This document shows, piece after piece, positions 11,605-23,256 of a stretch of 64,000 nucleotides of DNA. The notes under the pieces were generated by a model, which was not told where the DNA came from, made no database searches, and was given only the letters and a program-made list of their open reading frames with translations. Source of the stretch: Rhexocercosporidium sp. MPI-PUGE-AT-0058. Taxonomy: Eukaryota > Ascomycota > Leotiomycetes > Helotiales. A program made the position numbers and the translations under genes. Numbering within the stretch: position 1 is the first letter of the stretch; every line of letters begins with the position of its first letter. The DNA lies in contig JAGTJL010000002.1 in NCBI GenBank assembly GCA_020746875.1, positions 1,860,001 to 1,924,000 on the forward strand, written 5' to 3'.

Positions 11605-13862
11605 TTTTGCTGAATCGATCGGAAGTGGATGATAAGAGGGGATTTTGTTCTGCCCACCAACGAGGTTGCTGATGTGGGATGTGAAGGGTGGGGTCAACCG
11701 GATAAGATGGCCTCGCGCAGATGCAAGGGGGTCTCTGGCTTTCTGGCTCTCGTTGCTGTACTCCACACCTGCTGTTTTCGTTCGTCTGGATGACTGAACG
11801 ACTGAGCGCAAGTTGGTGAAAAGTCCAGGTGACTGTTCAGAATGAATCCGTTTGGGTGAGATTGGCGCGAAGAGCTAGCGGCGAGATGGAAAAATAATAA
11901 TAATAATCCGGGAATGTTGATATCGAGTATGTGCGTTTTGATCTTAGTGAAGATGAATGGAATATGTACGTCGAGTAATAATGGTTTGAAGTTCAATCGT
12001 CGGCGATGGATTTGCGAGAGAGAGAATGTGATGACCAGGACGCGGTCCGTTGGGATGGATGAATATCGAAGGTACTGTGTGGTGTGGAGATCTTGAAGAT
12101 TCAGGGAATGTGTGATATGGTGGATGTTGTCGAAAATGAGTGTCGAACAACCAGGTTCCGAAGGAGTGAATATGAGTACTGGCGTGCAAATCGACCCGGC
12201 GATGCTGATGCTGTGGTGTGCTGTTGATGCTTCGATGAGCAAGAGAACGTGTTGAGGAAAAGATGAAGAAAGTGTGAGAGAGGCAGATCAGAGGAGAATC
12301 CTTCTTTGCTGGCTGGCGCTGCTTTGGTGTCCGGACATGCATGCAAGTGGAAGCAAGCAAGCTGCAGGCCCGGACCAGAAAAAGCACCAGGGCAGGGGGG
12401 AGGACGGGTGAGTGATTCTCACCCCCCTGCCTTCTTCCACGCGTTGCTCTTTGGCTGGCCCGTCGGGACGTGAACAGGCTCAATTGTGCAAACCTTGTGG
12501 ATAATTCGAGCACAACTCCGACCAATAGCGGGCCGTGTGCATTCTAGTCGCTGTGTTGGTGGCACGCCGGGCCTATTCTTCGAGCTGCTAAGTTTATCTT
12601 CTACGGTACAGTAGGGCGGGTCCAACTCAGCAATCTAACGGAATCTGAGCGGAAGGTGGTCCTTTTTTTTTTTGGCTTGTCGAGCTTGTGCACCACTCGC
12701 CCACTCGCCCGCTTCTCGATCCCCCTTCTCAACCTTCCCCAACTTGATTCGTTTCTCCTGAAGGAATCGATCAGAACCGGGGCGGGCTGGACTTGGTGCA
12801 TTTGGTTGACGAATGAGAAGGCCTGCCGCTGGCCAGCAGTCGAAACACGCCAACCAGGGGATTGCTGGATCCACGAGCTGTCATTGGTGCATCGTCTCAT
12901 GTTTGGAGTTTCAAGCAAAGAGGCCGGTCAGACCAGTCAATCCAATCCTCCATCAGCAAGGGCCGCCCCCCCAAGAGGAGGAGGAGGAAAGGCTCAGATC
13001 GCCAGGCACGGTTGCGCGCGCGATGAGAGAGTCCAAGGTGGGTGAGCCACAGACGTATTCAGGGGTAAAACTTGTTAGCGAGGGCTCCTGCACCAACCCA
13101 ACTCCCAAAGAGCACACCTGGTTCAGCTTTCTGCAATCTTGACTACGGGGGCACTGGAAGGAGTACGACTAGATTAGGAAGAGGCGGAGTCGAGCAGATA
13201 GCCAAAAACTTCCTCGCGCTCGCGCTTATCACATACATGCAATCAATGCAGGTGCTGCCGGGCCAAGCAAGGTGCCACAGCGCAAAGTCAAAGTCGCGAG
13301 AGGAGTTCAACATCTTGCTTTCAGGATCAGGAGCACTCGCGGTATCAGCGCAAATAGCCTTCCAGCACAGATATCGCCGACCACAGCGTTAAAGAAAAAT
13401 GTTGTTGAAGGTCTCGCTCATGTCGGCGTCAAGGATACCGTACGATCTGCGCTTGCATGACGACGGAGGCTTTGCATTGAGTGGCTTTGAGATGAACTAG
13501 GAGATCCTCATACAGTTGTCAGTGCGGCGAGCCCTCCACACCACAGACAACCTGCCTTTTGTGGAGAAATCGTGACTTTTGTCAATGCACTTCTGCCATG
13601 AATGTCTAAATTGAGATGACCTTCATATTCGGAGATTATATCCATCTCACAATATCTATAAGAGCGACATCGTCCTATTACGCAATCGCAGATTGCTGGA
13701 AGTCGCACCAGGAGATCTTATGCCTTCGCGTCGGACGACATTGCACGCTTGTAGCTGTGGAATCTCAACATATAACCATGCTGACCGTTTGTCAGGCGAA
13801 GTGCTGAGTGCAAACGGATTTTCTTTTTCCGTCCAATCCAGCGCCATCAATGTTGTCGTCTC
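11605..13862. other. 2.2-kb interval between Ser-rich gene and PWP1
   Basis: No convincing coding region. The 11.6-12.6 kb part is the upstream region of the minus-strand Ser-rich gene; several open frames (11.7-12.5 kb, minus) have pyrimidine-driven Ser/His/Thr composition typical of long fungal 5' leaders. The part at 12.6-13.8 kb holds short overlapping frames with no recognisable domain. Confidence 0.4.
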
Positions 13863-15604
13863 TCAGTCCTCATCCATTGACTCCCAACCCTCCCCCGCAT
13901 TTCCCCCAGTTTCAACAGCACCATCATCCGATTCCGAGTCACTGCTGTCATTCTGGACGCCAACCAGTCTTTCCTTAATTTCTCCATCAACCGGCGCGAC
14001 TCTGTCCGCAAATGCTCTCCTGACTGCTGGATTCGTAGAAGTATCCTAAATTTTGTGTCAGAAAGTGTTTTGAGTAGATGGAAAAGAAAACTTACCCAGA
14101 TCTGCACAACACCTTTGCTACCTGCCACGGACAATCTGAATCCAACTTCTTCGTCAGGTGCAAATGTAGTGGAGAAAACCTTGCCTACGTCTAGGTCTCT
14201 CGAGACTACCATGGATGGCCCCGACGGCTGGATGTTCCATAGCTTTACCTGCTTGTCTGTAGACCCAGTTGCCATAAATCCTGGAATGGTGGGATTGATG
14301 TCGAATGCCGAAACCGATTCGTCGTGTGCCTGGAGGATCCAGACCGGCTTACTTGTGGCCGGACTCGATGGTGCCTTTCGTATGTCATGATAGTGGATGA
14401 TGCCATTCTCAGTTGAGATGTAGAAGAAGTTTGGATTATGCGGATCCCATCGTACAGTCTCAACATCGCTCTCCACACCCCAGGTCGGAGCTTTGGCATC
14501 TGGTGCCCTCATGTCCGCGGCTACTACCGTTCTATCGTAGCTTCCACTCAGCAGGATAGTTGATTCCTTTGGATGCCATGCCAATGAACAGACTTTGTCC
14601 GTGTGATACGTGTATGACTTGGCGCACTTTGTGGTGTTTAGATCCCATAGCTTTACGGTCTTGTCTGCGGAAGAAGACGCAAGTAAATTTCGATGCTGTC
14701 TGTTGGCGGCGAGAGACAGAACCGAGTCCACGTGGAATTCATCATTGGCCTTCTTTGACTTCTTCTTCTTCTTCTTTTTCTTTTTGTCTTCCGCACCATC
14801 ACTCTTGCCCTCTCCTCCTTGCCCAAGAATCGCATTGGGGTACATGCAATCGACGGTATCCAGGTCCCAGATTTCGATATCAGGATCGAACGTTCCAACC
14901 GCGACAAAGTTTGCTCTGGAGTCCTTGTCCACACTTGACTTTCCGACCGGAAGATCCAGCCATTCCACACAGAGAGGAATTGCTGGTAGCATAATGTCAT
15001 GATGCACGTATAAGTTGTCGGCCCCATCCTCGTAGACGTATATCTCCAGATGAGCAACCTCATCCTCAATCTTAGCGGCTAATAGCATGTTGTCTGTTGC
15101 CAGTATTTGAAGCTCCTCCCGGTCTTCGTCATCCTCTTCGTTCTCCTTCATGGTAATGTAGGGATCGTCCTCATTCGATTCGTGGTAAGCCAGCGACTTG
15201 ACGTTTCCAAACATTCCCATCCCAATTCCCTCTCCTTCTTTTTGTTGATCATCGTCGTCGTCGTAGTGATCCAAGTCATACTCCTTCAAATCGTCATCCT
15301 CGTCCCTGAATGGCAGCTGAGTTAACAAAACGTAACATGGAAAGAATGATTCAACATACCCTTTGGATTTGATTGTTTTCGAAGGAGCTTCGTCATCAGA
15401 CCCATCATCTTCCTTCATGGCATCATCACCATTTTCATCGGCGACTTCCTTACGCGCGTCCTCCAAATCCTCATTCGCGTCGTCAAGCTGGAGCTTTGCG
15501 AGTTCTGCGATACGCTGGAATTCCTCCTCGTCAAAGGTATACTTGGTGGGGAACGGAGCCGCAAAGCCACGAGGGACCCATGCTGTAGCTGTGATCATCG
15601 ACAT
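13863..15604 (-). CDS. pwp1: PWP1 WD40-repeat ribosome biogenesis protein
   Basis: Nucleolar WD40 protein of the PWP1 family, needed for 60S pre-rRNA processing. Exons 15604-15360, 15305-14096 and 14045-13863 give 545 residues. The N-terminus MSMITATAWVPRGFAAPFP is the family signature, followed by an acidic region (DDAMKEDDGSDDEAP) and the element DDPYITMKENEEDDEDREEL. WD repeats follow: FDPDIEIWDL, SSSADKTVKLWDL, SGSYDRTVVAADM, STENGIIHYHDIR, TGSTDKQVKLWNI and SVAGSKGVVQIW. A run of nine Lys (about residue 263) interrupts an early blade. The 54-nt first intron is divisible by three and free of stops, so unspliced message would stay open there. The acidic tail ends GEGWESMDED. Divergent from PRP16, with 237 bp between the start codons. 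Confidence 0.95.
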
Positions 15605-15841
15605 TTTGAATTAATGGCTCGGTGCTGTCCGTATGGCAGAACTGGAAACAAGAAGTGTCGCAATTTTGTTCGAGTACATCAAAAAATAAATATTTCTTGC
15701 AACCCCACTAGCGATTGCGATAAGAGCGGGAGCCAGTCCCATCGAGGTTAGCGTTAGCCTCCTAGCTGGTGACTTTACTTTTCTGGCGACCTCATTTTTG
15801 GGGCAAAAGGTAAACATCAACAATTCAAACAACCCACGAAA
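15605..15841. promoter_or_regulatory. 237-bp divergent promoter PWP1/PRP16
   Basis: The two start codons face away from each other across only 237 bp, so their promoters and leaders must overlap. No TATA box is obvious, as is common for housekeeping genes. Confidence 0.6.
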
Positions 15842-18838
15842 ATGGCCAGAGACGATGGAGAAACGAGTCCTAAGCGACGCAAGTTGGAATTTAATCCCCT
15901 ACGCTCTGACGACCGGTTTGCTGTTCCTGCCAGGCCTGCAGCAAATCGCAATGGACCACCAGGCTCGAGTGCATCACGGTCCCAAAGCCGCATGGGAAAT
16001 GGGTCGAGAGCGTCAACTCCTCGTTCACAGTCACGATACCCTCCAACACCTCGTCAACAAGAGTTTGACGGACCCGAACCATCTGTGGGCGAAGAAGACT
16101 CGAAAGCTCTCGACAGAGATTGGTACGCTGGAGATGAGTTTGGGCATGTCTTTGGGGAAGATGAACACAATCCTTTTGCGAGTTATGATAATGCCTGGGC
16201 AGAGCAGCAGCAGGAGGCAGCTTTGGTGGAGAAGAAGACAGGGAAAAGGATGAGTGCACGCGCGACTCAGAAGCAGAAAGATGTCGACGCCTGGGAAACC
16301 AATCGAATGCTCACGTCCGGAGTGGCGCAGCGAAGAGATATGGGGGACGATTTCGAAGATGACGAAGAGGCAACTAGAGTACATCTACTGGTCCACGATC
16401 TCAAGCCTCCATTCTTGGACGGAAGAACCGTGTTCTCCAAGCAGTTGGAACCGGTGCCTGCGGTTCGTGACAATCAGAGTGATATGGCTGTCTTCAGTCG
16501 AAAGGGAAGCAAGGTGGTGAAGGAAAAACGACAACAAAAGGAGAGGCAAAAGCAAGCCCAGGAGGCAACAAAAATGGCTGGCACTGCTTTGGGAAATCTC
16601 ATGGGTGTCAAGGAAGAAGAAGGAGACAGTGCTGCTCCCGTTGCTGGAGAAGAAAATCAAGGCAACAGCAAATTTGGTCAACATATGAAAAAGAACGAGG
16701 GAGCGAGTAACTTTAGTCAGAGCAAGTCTCTGAAAGAACAGAGAGAGTTCCTGCCTGCCTTTGCTGTGCGAGAAGATCTGTTGAGAGTCATCAGAGATAA
16801 CCAGGTAGTTATCGTTGTTGGCGAGACTGGATCGGGGAAAACGACTCAACTCACGCAATTCCTATACGAAGATGGATATGCTAGACTAGGCATGATCGGG
16901 TGCACACAGCCCCGAAGAGTAGCAGCCATGAGTGTAGCTAAGCGAGTCAGCGAGGAAATGGAGTGCAAACTTGGTGGCACTGTTGGCTATGCCATTCGTT
17001 TTGAGGACTGCACGAGTCGGGAAACTGCTATCAAGTATATGACTGACGGTGTGCTTTTGAGAGAGTCTCTGAATGAGCCCGATCTGGACCGTTACTCTTG
17101 CGTTATCATGGATGAAGCCCACGAGAGAGCCCTGAACACCGATGTTCTCATGGGACTCTTCAAGAAAGTCTTAGCTCGCCGAAGAGATCTCAAGCTCATT
17201 GTGACATCTGCAACAATGAACTCAAAACGATTTTCGGATTTCTACGGTGGAGCGCCCGAATTTTTCATTCCTGGACGAACTTTTCCTGTGGACATTATGT
17301 ATCACCGATCACCGGTTGAAGATTATGTTGACCAGGCAGTCCAGCAAGTTCTCGCTATCCACGTTTCACAAGGAGCCGGTGACATCTTGGTCTTCATGAC
17401 TGGTCAGGAAGACATTGAGGTGACTTGTGAACTGGTTCAAGAGCGCCTCAATACTCTCAATGACCCACCAAAGCTAAGTATCTTACCAATCTACAGTCAA
17501 ATGCCTGCAGACCTTCAGGCAAAGATCTTTGACAAAGCTGCTCCAGGTGTCAGAAAGGTCATTGTGGCGACAAACATTGCGGAAACCAGTTTGACTGTGG
17601 ACGGAATCATGTATGTTGTCGATGCTGGCTACTCAAAACTCAAGGTCTACAATCCCAGAATGGGTATGGATACCCTTCAAATCACACCTATCTCGCAGGC
17701 CAATGCTTCTCAAAGAGCAGGTCGTGCTGGACGTACGGGGCCTGGAAAGGCCTACCACTTGTTCACAGAAGCTGCATTCAAGGATGAGATGTACATTCAG
17801 ACAATTCCCGAAATTCAACGAACCAACCTCGCCAATATTGTCTTGCTATTGAAGTCCTTGGGAGTCAAAGATTTACTGGATTTTGACTTCATGGACCCTC
17901 CACCCCAGGACACGATCACAACATCTCTCTTCGACCTTTGGGCATTGGGAGCTCTGGACAATATTGGCGACCTTACAGACATTGGCTTAAAGATGACGGC
18001 TTTTCCCATGGACCCATCTCTGGCCAAGCTCCTCATTACATCAGAGGATTACGGCTGTAGTGAAGAGATGCTCACAATTGTATCCGTTTTATCTGTCCCT
18101 AGTGTCTTCTACAGACCCAAAGAACGCCAGGAAGAATCCGATGCTGCTCGGGAGAAGTTTTTCGTTCCAGAGTCTGATCATTTGACATATCTTCACGTTT
18201 ACTCGCAATGGAAGTCTAATGGGTATTCTGATGCCTGGTGTACTCGTCACTTTTTGCATCCTAAATCTCTTCGCCGCGCCAAGGAAATCAGAGAGCAACT
18301 GTTGGATATCATGAAGATGCAGAAAATGACAATGATCAGTTGTGGAACGGATTGGGATGTCATCAGAAAGTGTATCTGCTCTGGGTACTATCACCAAGCC
18401 GCGAAGGTCAAAGGAATCGGCGAGTATGTCAACTTGAGAACCAGTGTGACTGTCCAGCTACACCCTACAAGTGCGCTTTATGGACTGGGTTACCTTCCCG
18501 ATTACGTTGTTTACCACGAGCTCATCCTGACATCGAAGGAATACATGTCAACCGTAACATCGGTGGATCCCAAATGGCTTGCTGAACTGGGAGGTGTCTT
18601 CTACTCAGTCAAGGAGAAGGGGTATTCGGCACGAGAAAAGCGGGTAACCGAGACCGAATTCAACAGGAAAATGGAGATCGAGGCAAAGATGGCTGAGGAT
18701 AAGCTCAGAGAGGAGAAGAGATTGGAGAATGAGCGCTTGAAAACGGTCAGGAAGCCTGTCACCACCGTCGTGAAGAAGGTTGCTTCACATGGTGCAGTTA
18801 AAAGACCAGTAGGGAAGAGACCAGGGCGTGGATTCTGA
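15842..18838 (+). CDS. prp16: DEAH-box RNA helicase Prp16 (DHX38 family)
   Basis: Nuclear spliceosomal ATPase that remodels the spliceosome after the first transesterification. One intronless exon of 998 residues. The divergent N-terminus is charged with RS-type residues and contains [12 protein letters not shown]. The Prp16-type linker [19 protein letters not shown] precedes the helicase core. Motif [10 protein letters not shown] is near residue 327, motif Ia [15 protein letters not shown], motif II DEAH near 424, motif III SAT near 456, and motif [14 protein letters not shown] near 624. Winged-helix, ratchet and OB-fold regions follow ([57 protein letters not shown]). The [11 protein letters not shown] and [11 protein letters not shown] spacing matches Prp16/DHX38 rather than Prp2 or Prp22. 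The first ATG after the promoter is used. A 3-kb intronless splicing factor in an intron-rich neighbourhood is notable but not exceptional. Confidence 0.95.
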   Translation: MARDDGETSPKRRKLEFNPLRSDDRFAVPARPAANRNGPPGSSASRSQSRMGNGSRASTPRSQSRYPPTPRQQEFDGPEPSVGEEDSKALDRDWYAGDEFGHVFGEDEHNPFASYDNAWAEQQQEAALVEKKTGKRMSARATQKQKDVDAWETNRMLTSGVAQRRDMGDDFEDDEEATRVHLLVHDLKPPFLDGRTVFSKQLEPVPAVRDNQSDMAVFSRKGSKVVKEKRQQKERQKQAQEATKMAGTALGNLMGVKEEEGDSAAPVAGEENQGNSKFGQHMKKNEGASNFSQSKSLKEQREFLPAFAVREDLLRVIRDNQVVIVVGETGSGKTTQLTQFLYEDGYARLGMIGCTQPRRVAAMSVAKRVSEEMECKLGGTVGYAIRFEDCTSRETAIKYMTDGVLLRESLNEPDLDRYSCVIMDEAHERALNTDVLMGLFKKVLARRRDLKLIVTSATMNSKRFSDFYGGAPEFFIPGRTFPVDIMYHRSPVEDYVDQAVQQVLAIHVSQGAGDILVFMTGQEDIEVTCELVQERLNTLNDPPKLSILPIYSQMPADLQAKIFDKAAPGVRKVIVATNIAETSLTVDGIMYVVDAGYSKLKVYNPRMGMDTLQITPISQANASQRAGRAGRTGPGKAYHLFTEAAFKDEMYIQTIPEIQRTNLANIVLLLKSLGVKDLLDFDFMDPPPQDTITTSLFDLWALGALDNIGDLTDIGLKMTAFPMDPSLAKLLITSEDYGCSEEMLTIVSVLSVPSVFYRPKERQEESDAAREKFFVPESDHLTYLHVYSQWKSNGYSDAWCTRHFLHPKSLRRAKEIREQLLDIMKMQKMTMISCGTDWDVIRKCICSGYYHQAAKVKGIGEYVNLRTSVTVQLHPTSALYGLGYLPDYVVYHELILTSKEYMSTVTSVDPKWLAELGGVFYSVKEKGYSAREKRVTETEFNRKMEIEAKMAEDKLREEKRLENERLKTVRKPVTTVVKKVASHGAVKRPVGKRPGRGF

Positions 18839-19202
18839 TGTATAGGGTGTGTATCATATAGAGTCCAAAACCAAGATCTCTAGGTTTCGTTGGATATACT
18901 AAGCAGCAAATCGGATTTTCTGCTTTATTAGTTTGCCAACATATTGAATTGTGAGGAGCTAGCTGCGTAATTTTCAGCAAAGTGCAATGTCCGGCCCTTT
19001 TCCAGGAAACTGCAATTAGTCAGAGTTAGGTATAATTTCTGGGGCAAGTTGGCCACGTTGGTCAGCCTCGGAAATTACTCCCTGCCTTGCTAAAGACTAA
19101 ATAACCCAATAGGTCCCAATCGCTTCAGTCCGCGTACTCGATTCTCCTCTCATGCCTTTCTTTCCTAACTCGCAAAATCCATCCCAACGCAGCTCAAACT
19201 CC
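18839..19202. other. convergent 3' intergenic region
   Basis: A 364-bp space between the stop codons of PRP16 (+) and the next minus-strand gene. AT-rich near 18880-18960, consistent with overlapping terminators. No gene seen. Confidence 0.5.
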
Positions 19203-20600
19203 TCAAGTAATATTCCCATTCAAACTCTCATCATCAACCTCACTGATCCTCCCACCAAACCCACCCCCCTCCATCAAATCCCTCAACTCACGCAGAATCC
19301 CATGACAATCATCCCAAGCCTGACCATCACCTAACCACTGACACAATCTCTTGGCCGCATACGCCACCTTCAGACTGATCTCATCCGGGTCCTTACCAGC
19401 GCCTTCTCCGCACTCGATGTCACTATCTATGCCTCGGGCTACGACTTCGCTCCATGCGTAGAGATCTCGCATTGCGTGCACGGCGTCGGCTTCGGCTCTG
19501 TGGGGAGCCATTTCGTCGCTGCGAGCTCGTCGCCACATGTGTGTTGAGATGTCGCGGATGTTGTCCATCAACGTCCGTCTCCTGGTATTGGCATTCGCGG
19601 CAACACCCGCAGGTCTGCCACTTCGAACAGAGGGGTAAGGTTGGTAGCGAGAGCCATGGTTGCGGTGACGAGGGAGTTGATTGTGCCTGTGACGTGTTGC
19701 GGGGAGTAGATTAGCAATGTAGGCACTGGTTGCGTCCATGCAGATATGGTAGAGGGTGTTGAGTAAACAACAGCCCTCTTCGGTTGCGTTTAATGGGGGT
19801 CGGAGAGTGCTGTCTGAACTAATGGAACTAATGGAATTCTTTGAGCGGGCGGGCGAGCTTGTGGGAGGTGTCATCATCGGGTGATCGGCATCATTGCTGG
19901 TTCTAATGCGAGGGCTGGTAGGTGTTGAGGCTTCCCCATTCTGGGCTTGACTTCCTGATGGAGGAGAATGGTTTAATATGTCGTTGACGGGGAGTCTGGC
20001 GTAGGGACGAGTTTTATTGTAAGCTGCTGTAGCGACTTGGATAGGCGAGGGGCTTGCGGACATTCTCTCATCTCGGTTGTAAGAGCAGATGTGTGGCTGG
20101 ACACTGGCGCTCGTAGTTGGGGTTTGATTGTTACGTTGGTTTGGTCTCTGAAAGGGATTTGGTGTTGTCATCTCCGTATCTTCCATGCTAGCACCTCGTC
20201 CCACGTTAACATACGAAGCTGGAATGTCACTCATCTGGGTCTGAGCAGCTCTATTCGAATAACTCGCAAGAGTCGGAGATGCAAATCCCATGGTCGTTAT
20301 GGGTGAGAGGTGGTACGACTGGCTTGGTCTACTGAATGATCGATCAAGGTTGCAACCAGAACCGAATCCGTGACGGACGCCTCCAAAATTGTCGTAGGCG
20401 TTGATGACGTTGGCCAGAGATTCTAGGGCTGGTCTGCGGGCGTTTCTTGGGCTTCTTGAGTGGAAATCGTTGTCGTCGTTGCCATCTCTCCACATCCTGT
20501 AAACCGTGAGTCGCATTTGCGGAATATTGTGCAGAGAACTGGGGACTTTATTGGAACGGAAGAAAATTATGCAAAGCGACTGAGAGGATTGGGGTGCCAT
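19203..20600 (-). CDS. uncharacterised fungal protein
   Basis: A continuous frame of 465 codons from ATG 20600 (MAPQSSQSL...); in-frame alternatives are ATG 20516 (MRLTVYRMWRDG...) and 20495, and the first 28 residues look less conserved, so the start is uncertain. I do not recognise the family. Residues about 30-290 are Ser/Pro/Asn/Gln-rich and probably disordered. The C-terminal third looks like a helical domain: NATEEGCCLLNTLYHICMDA, RRTLMDNIRDISTHMWRRAR, HAMRDLYAWSEVVARGID, then KVAYAAKRLCQWLGDGQAWD and LRELRDLMEGGGFGG. No membrane segment, signal peptide or catalytic motif. A nuclear regulatory or scaffold protein would fit the composition, but that is inference only. It is tail-to-tail with PRP16 and in tandem with ARPC1, 175 bp downstream of the ARPC1 stop. 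Confidence 0.65.
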   Translation of the reverse strand: MAPQSSQSLCIIFFRSNKVPSSLHNIPQMRLTVYRMWRDGNDDNDFHSRSPRNARRPALESLANVINAYDNFGGVRHGFGSGCNLDRSFSRPSQSYHLSPITTMGFASPTLASYSNRAAQTQMSDIPASYVNVGRGASMEDTEMTTPNPFQRPNQRNNQTPTTSASVQPHICSYNRDERMSASPSPIQVATAAYNKTRPYARLPVNDILNHSPPSGSQAQNGEASTPTSPRIRTSNDADHPMMTPPTSSPARSKNSISSISSDSTLRPPLNATEEGCCLLNTLYHICMDATSAYIANLLPATRHRHNQLPRHRNHGSRYQPYPSVRSGRPAGVAANANTRRRTLMDNIRDISTHMWRRARSDEMAPHRAEADAVHAMRDLYAWSEVVARGIDSDIECGEGAGKDPDEISLKVAYAAKRLCQWLGDGQAWDDCHGILRELRDLMEGGGFGGRISEVDDESLNGNIT

Positions 20601-20775
20601 CTTTATAGACACCCTCCCATCATTGAAAGAAGTGACATAGACCTGGCTGGATTGCACTAGAAATTGTATGAAAGACGAATCAGATTAGGGAATCGAAAGA
20701 CCGGAAGGAAGAAGAAATGCTCGAATCCAACATGAATGAGACGTGAAACACATCTTGACTTTCATTGATCTAGTT

Positions 20776-21966
20776 CTAAGCGTTCCAGATAACGATTCTT
20801 CCATCCACACCACTTGCTGGAAAATATTAGTATTTTCTCAAATGAGCAGTTCAAAGAGACTTACTGCTAAACTTCCGGACAGCACCTCCGGATTCCTCGT
20901 AAATACGGATAGTGCTGATTGTGTTTTGATGCACAGTCTTCAGCTGTGTATCATCCTTAGTCTTTCCTTTCAAGTCCATTTGCTTGAACATGTTGAAGGC
21001 AGACTCTTCCCGTGCATCCCCAAGTCCTGGCCTTCCCTTAGATTCCAAAGATCCAGTAAGTTGCCAACCACCCTCGCTACCTTTGAAGCGATATGCCTCA
21101 CAATCGTAGCCAGCAGCAATGATCTCGCTCTCGCCATTCCAGATGAGACTCATGAAAGGCAGCAACTGAGTACTGACGCTAACTACAGCCCTTGGAGGTT
21201 GATCGGCGCCATTCGGGTAGACAACAGTAATGCTGCTGTCATGAGCTGTAAATGCAAGGGCATCTCCGCTTGGCGAAAATGAGACAGCATGAACCCAACC
21301 AGCTGAGTTGTTCAAGTACTCTCCACAGACAGTATTGAATGGCAGTCTTTCACCCCACACTCCTGGCTCTGGTCTGTCATCCACACCCTTGATGAAACTT
21401 GAGAATACTCTCGCATGAGCATCAGTCGAGCCGGCCGCCAGAAGCACAGAATTTGGATGCCATGCTACGGTCGTGATTGTGCTTCGAATAGGCTTCTTGA
21501 TATGCTTTGACACCCACCAATCATTCTCCTCCTCAAAGTAACATATAGCAATAACTCGAGCTCCGGATCCGACGGCAAACTTGGTTTCGGAAGGAGACCA
21601 CCGAACAAAAGTGGCAGCTCGATTGATTCGAAGAAGAACAAGTGTTGGCTTGTATCCCGTTGGCGATGGCTCCCAGACCAGGGCATTTCTGTCTTCTTGC
21701 TGTGAGTCTCTTCTGCTGTTGACTTTGGAGGCTCACTACTAACCTTGCGAGCAAGTGACAATTCTTCCGCTGCTCAGAGCAATATCGACACTGGTGACTG
21801 TCTTATCATGGCCCTTTAGTTCGTCCTTCAGCTTGAATCCAGGCCCGGTTCGTCCATAGAGCTCAACAGTAGTGTCTCGCGCAACAGCCAACGTTTGCTT
21901 GTCAGCAGAGAAGGAGTGGTCGGCGATGGGATGGTGGAAGAGGTGGTGGACTTCTGGAGCAGCCAT
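20776..21966 (-). CDS. arpc1: Arp2/3 complex subunit 1 (ARPC1/Arc40)
   Basis: WD40 subunit of the Arp2/3 complex, which nucleates branched actin filaments at endocytic patches. Exons 21966-21744, 21692-20865 and 20816-20776 give 363 residues. Key stretches: HHPIADHSFSADKQTLAVA, ELKGHDKTVTSVDIA, SQDRNALVWEP across the first junction, RINRAATFVRWSPSE, WVSKHIKKPIRSTITTVAWH, LLAAGSTDAHARVFSSFIK, NSAGWVHAVSFSPSGDALAF, and the final blade RKFSTSGVDGRIVIWN assembled across the last intron. This is the full family length, and the tiny last exon (41 nt) supplies the closing strand. Start at ATG 21966. Divergent from the U2 B'' gene across 318 bp. No oddities seen. Confidence 0.96.
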
Positions 21967-22284
21967 ATCGACGGCTTGGTTGTGATTGATAGGAGGAGCT
22001 CTCTACTATCAATGTATCGATTTCGAAGTGTTAGATGAGCATAGATGACGACGCAGTTGAATGCAAGAGCGCTGTGATGGTGGGGTAGATTGGTACCTGA
22101 GGCCAAGTTGAAGCAGGACGGGTAGGGAAGGCTGGAGCTGGATTCACGCTAAACCTTAATTCGTACAGAAACCTCGAATATATTTCCACCCCGCCAAAGG
22201 CAGGCAAGCTACAAGATCACCATTGGGAGATTGTACCAGCTTGGTTTTTCAATCACCAGAAGCTCAACTGTACCTCTCATCAAT
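21967..22284. promoter_or_regulatory. 318-bp divergent promoter ARPC1/U2 B''
   Basis: Shared upstream region of two divergently transcribed genes. No gene or clear TATA element. The GC-mixed sequence is compatible with a housekeeping bidirectional promoter. Confidence 0.55.
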
Positions 22285-23037
22285 ATGTCTCGCGTTGTTG
22301 TAAGTACCAAATCATGGCAAATTTTCACTAGCACACCATGTTGACTTCTAATTCTAGGATGGAAAGGCTCCAGGCCAATCTGCTGCTGGGCGCAAAGCAA
22401 CTGGCAGCATCCCCTCATATGCTCCGAACCAGACTCTCTATGTCACCAATCTACCCTCCTCGAAAATCCAGAAGGCCGACCTGCGCATCTCCCTCTACGT
22501 GCTCTTCTCTACCTACGGCCCGGTGCTCGATGTAGTAGCTCTCAAGACCATGAAGATGCGTGGCCAGGCTCATATTGTGTACCGAGACATACAAACAGCG
22601 ACTCAGGCTATGAGAGCGTTGCAGGGTTTTGAGCTGTTTGGAAGTCAGATTGTGAGTTTCCCATTTCTGGGATGCTTTTGGCGCTGTAGCTGAATCTAAA
22701 CTTCTAGCAAATTCAATACGCAAAGTCGAAGTCGGATGTTATTGCAAAGTTGGATGGTACATTCCGGATGCCCTCAGCAGCTGCAGGAGAGGTTACGGCT
22801 ACAGAATTACAAAGAAGCATTTTCGACGCTCCACCATCTGCGGCGACGACTGCTCCAGCAACAGGAGGAAGTCTGAAGCCACCACCAGGACCAAGTGTTG
22901 ATCAAACCATGGAGGATGCGAGAAGCCCAACAACCAGCGTAGCTGGTCAGAAGAGGCGGCGAGACGATGAGAGTGAGCCAGAGGAGGATAGTGAAGGAGA
23001 TGTTGCAATGGATGAGGACAGTGATGACGAAGACTAG
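22285..23037 (+). CDS. msl1: U2 snRNP protein B'' (single-RRM U1A/U2B'' family)
   Basis: Spliceosomal protein that binds stem-loop IV of U2 snRNA with the U2A' protein. Exons 22285-22299 (only 15 nt: MSRVV), 22358-22651 and 22708-23037 give 212 residues. The RRM starts at NQTLYVTNLPSSKIQKADLR (RNP2 LYVTNL) and has RNP1 as RGQAHIVYRD, followed by ELFGSQIQIQYAKSKSDVI across the second junction, the family signature. The tail is Pro/Ala-rich and ends in a strongly acidic stretch (EDSEGDVAMDEDSDDED). The single RRM, as in yeast Msl1, separates it from two-RRM metazoan U1A/U2B''. A U1A-type role (Mud1) cannot be fully excluded from one RRM. The 15-nt first exon is confirmed by the strong GTAAGT donor and the in-frame continuation. 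Confidence 0.9.
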
Positions 23038-23256
23038 GCTGGTTTTGGAGCTTGCGTTTATTTTTGGTGTCTGGAGTTGGGAGGGAAGAATACTTCGAAT
23101 GGCGGGCATCAATGATCTGGCCCAAAAGTTGCATATACCAGCGTGGAATAGCAGATCAATTTACGTAGGACACGTTTTATAAACGAGTGCGTCTGCTGGT
23201 AAGAACAGCCAGATTGTCCTCGCTGATTCCCAGAAGATCAAGCCCTCACTGGATGA

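Noticed and set aside
11694..12525. Long minus-strand frames upstream of the Ser-rich gene
   Set aside because: Ser/His/Thr composition driven by C/T-rich leader sequence; two frames overlap each other and neither shows a domain.
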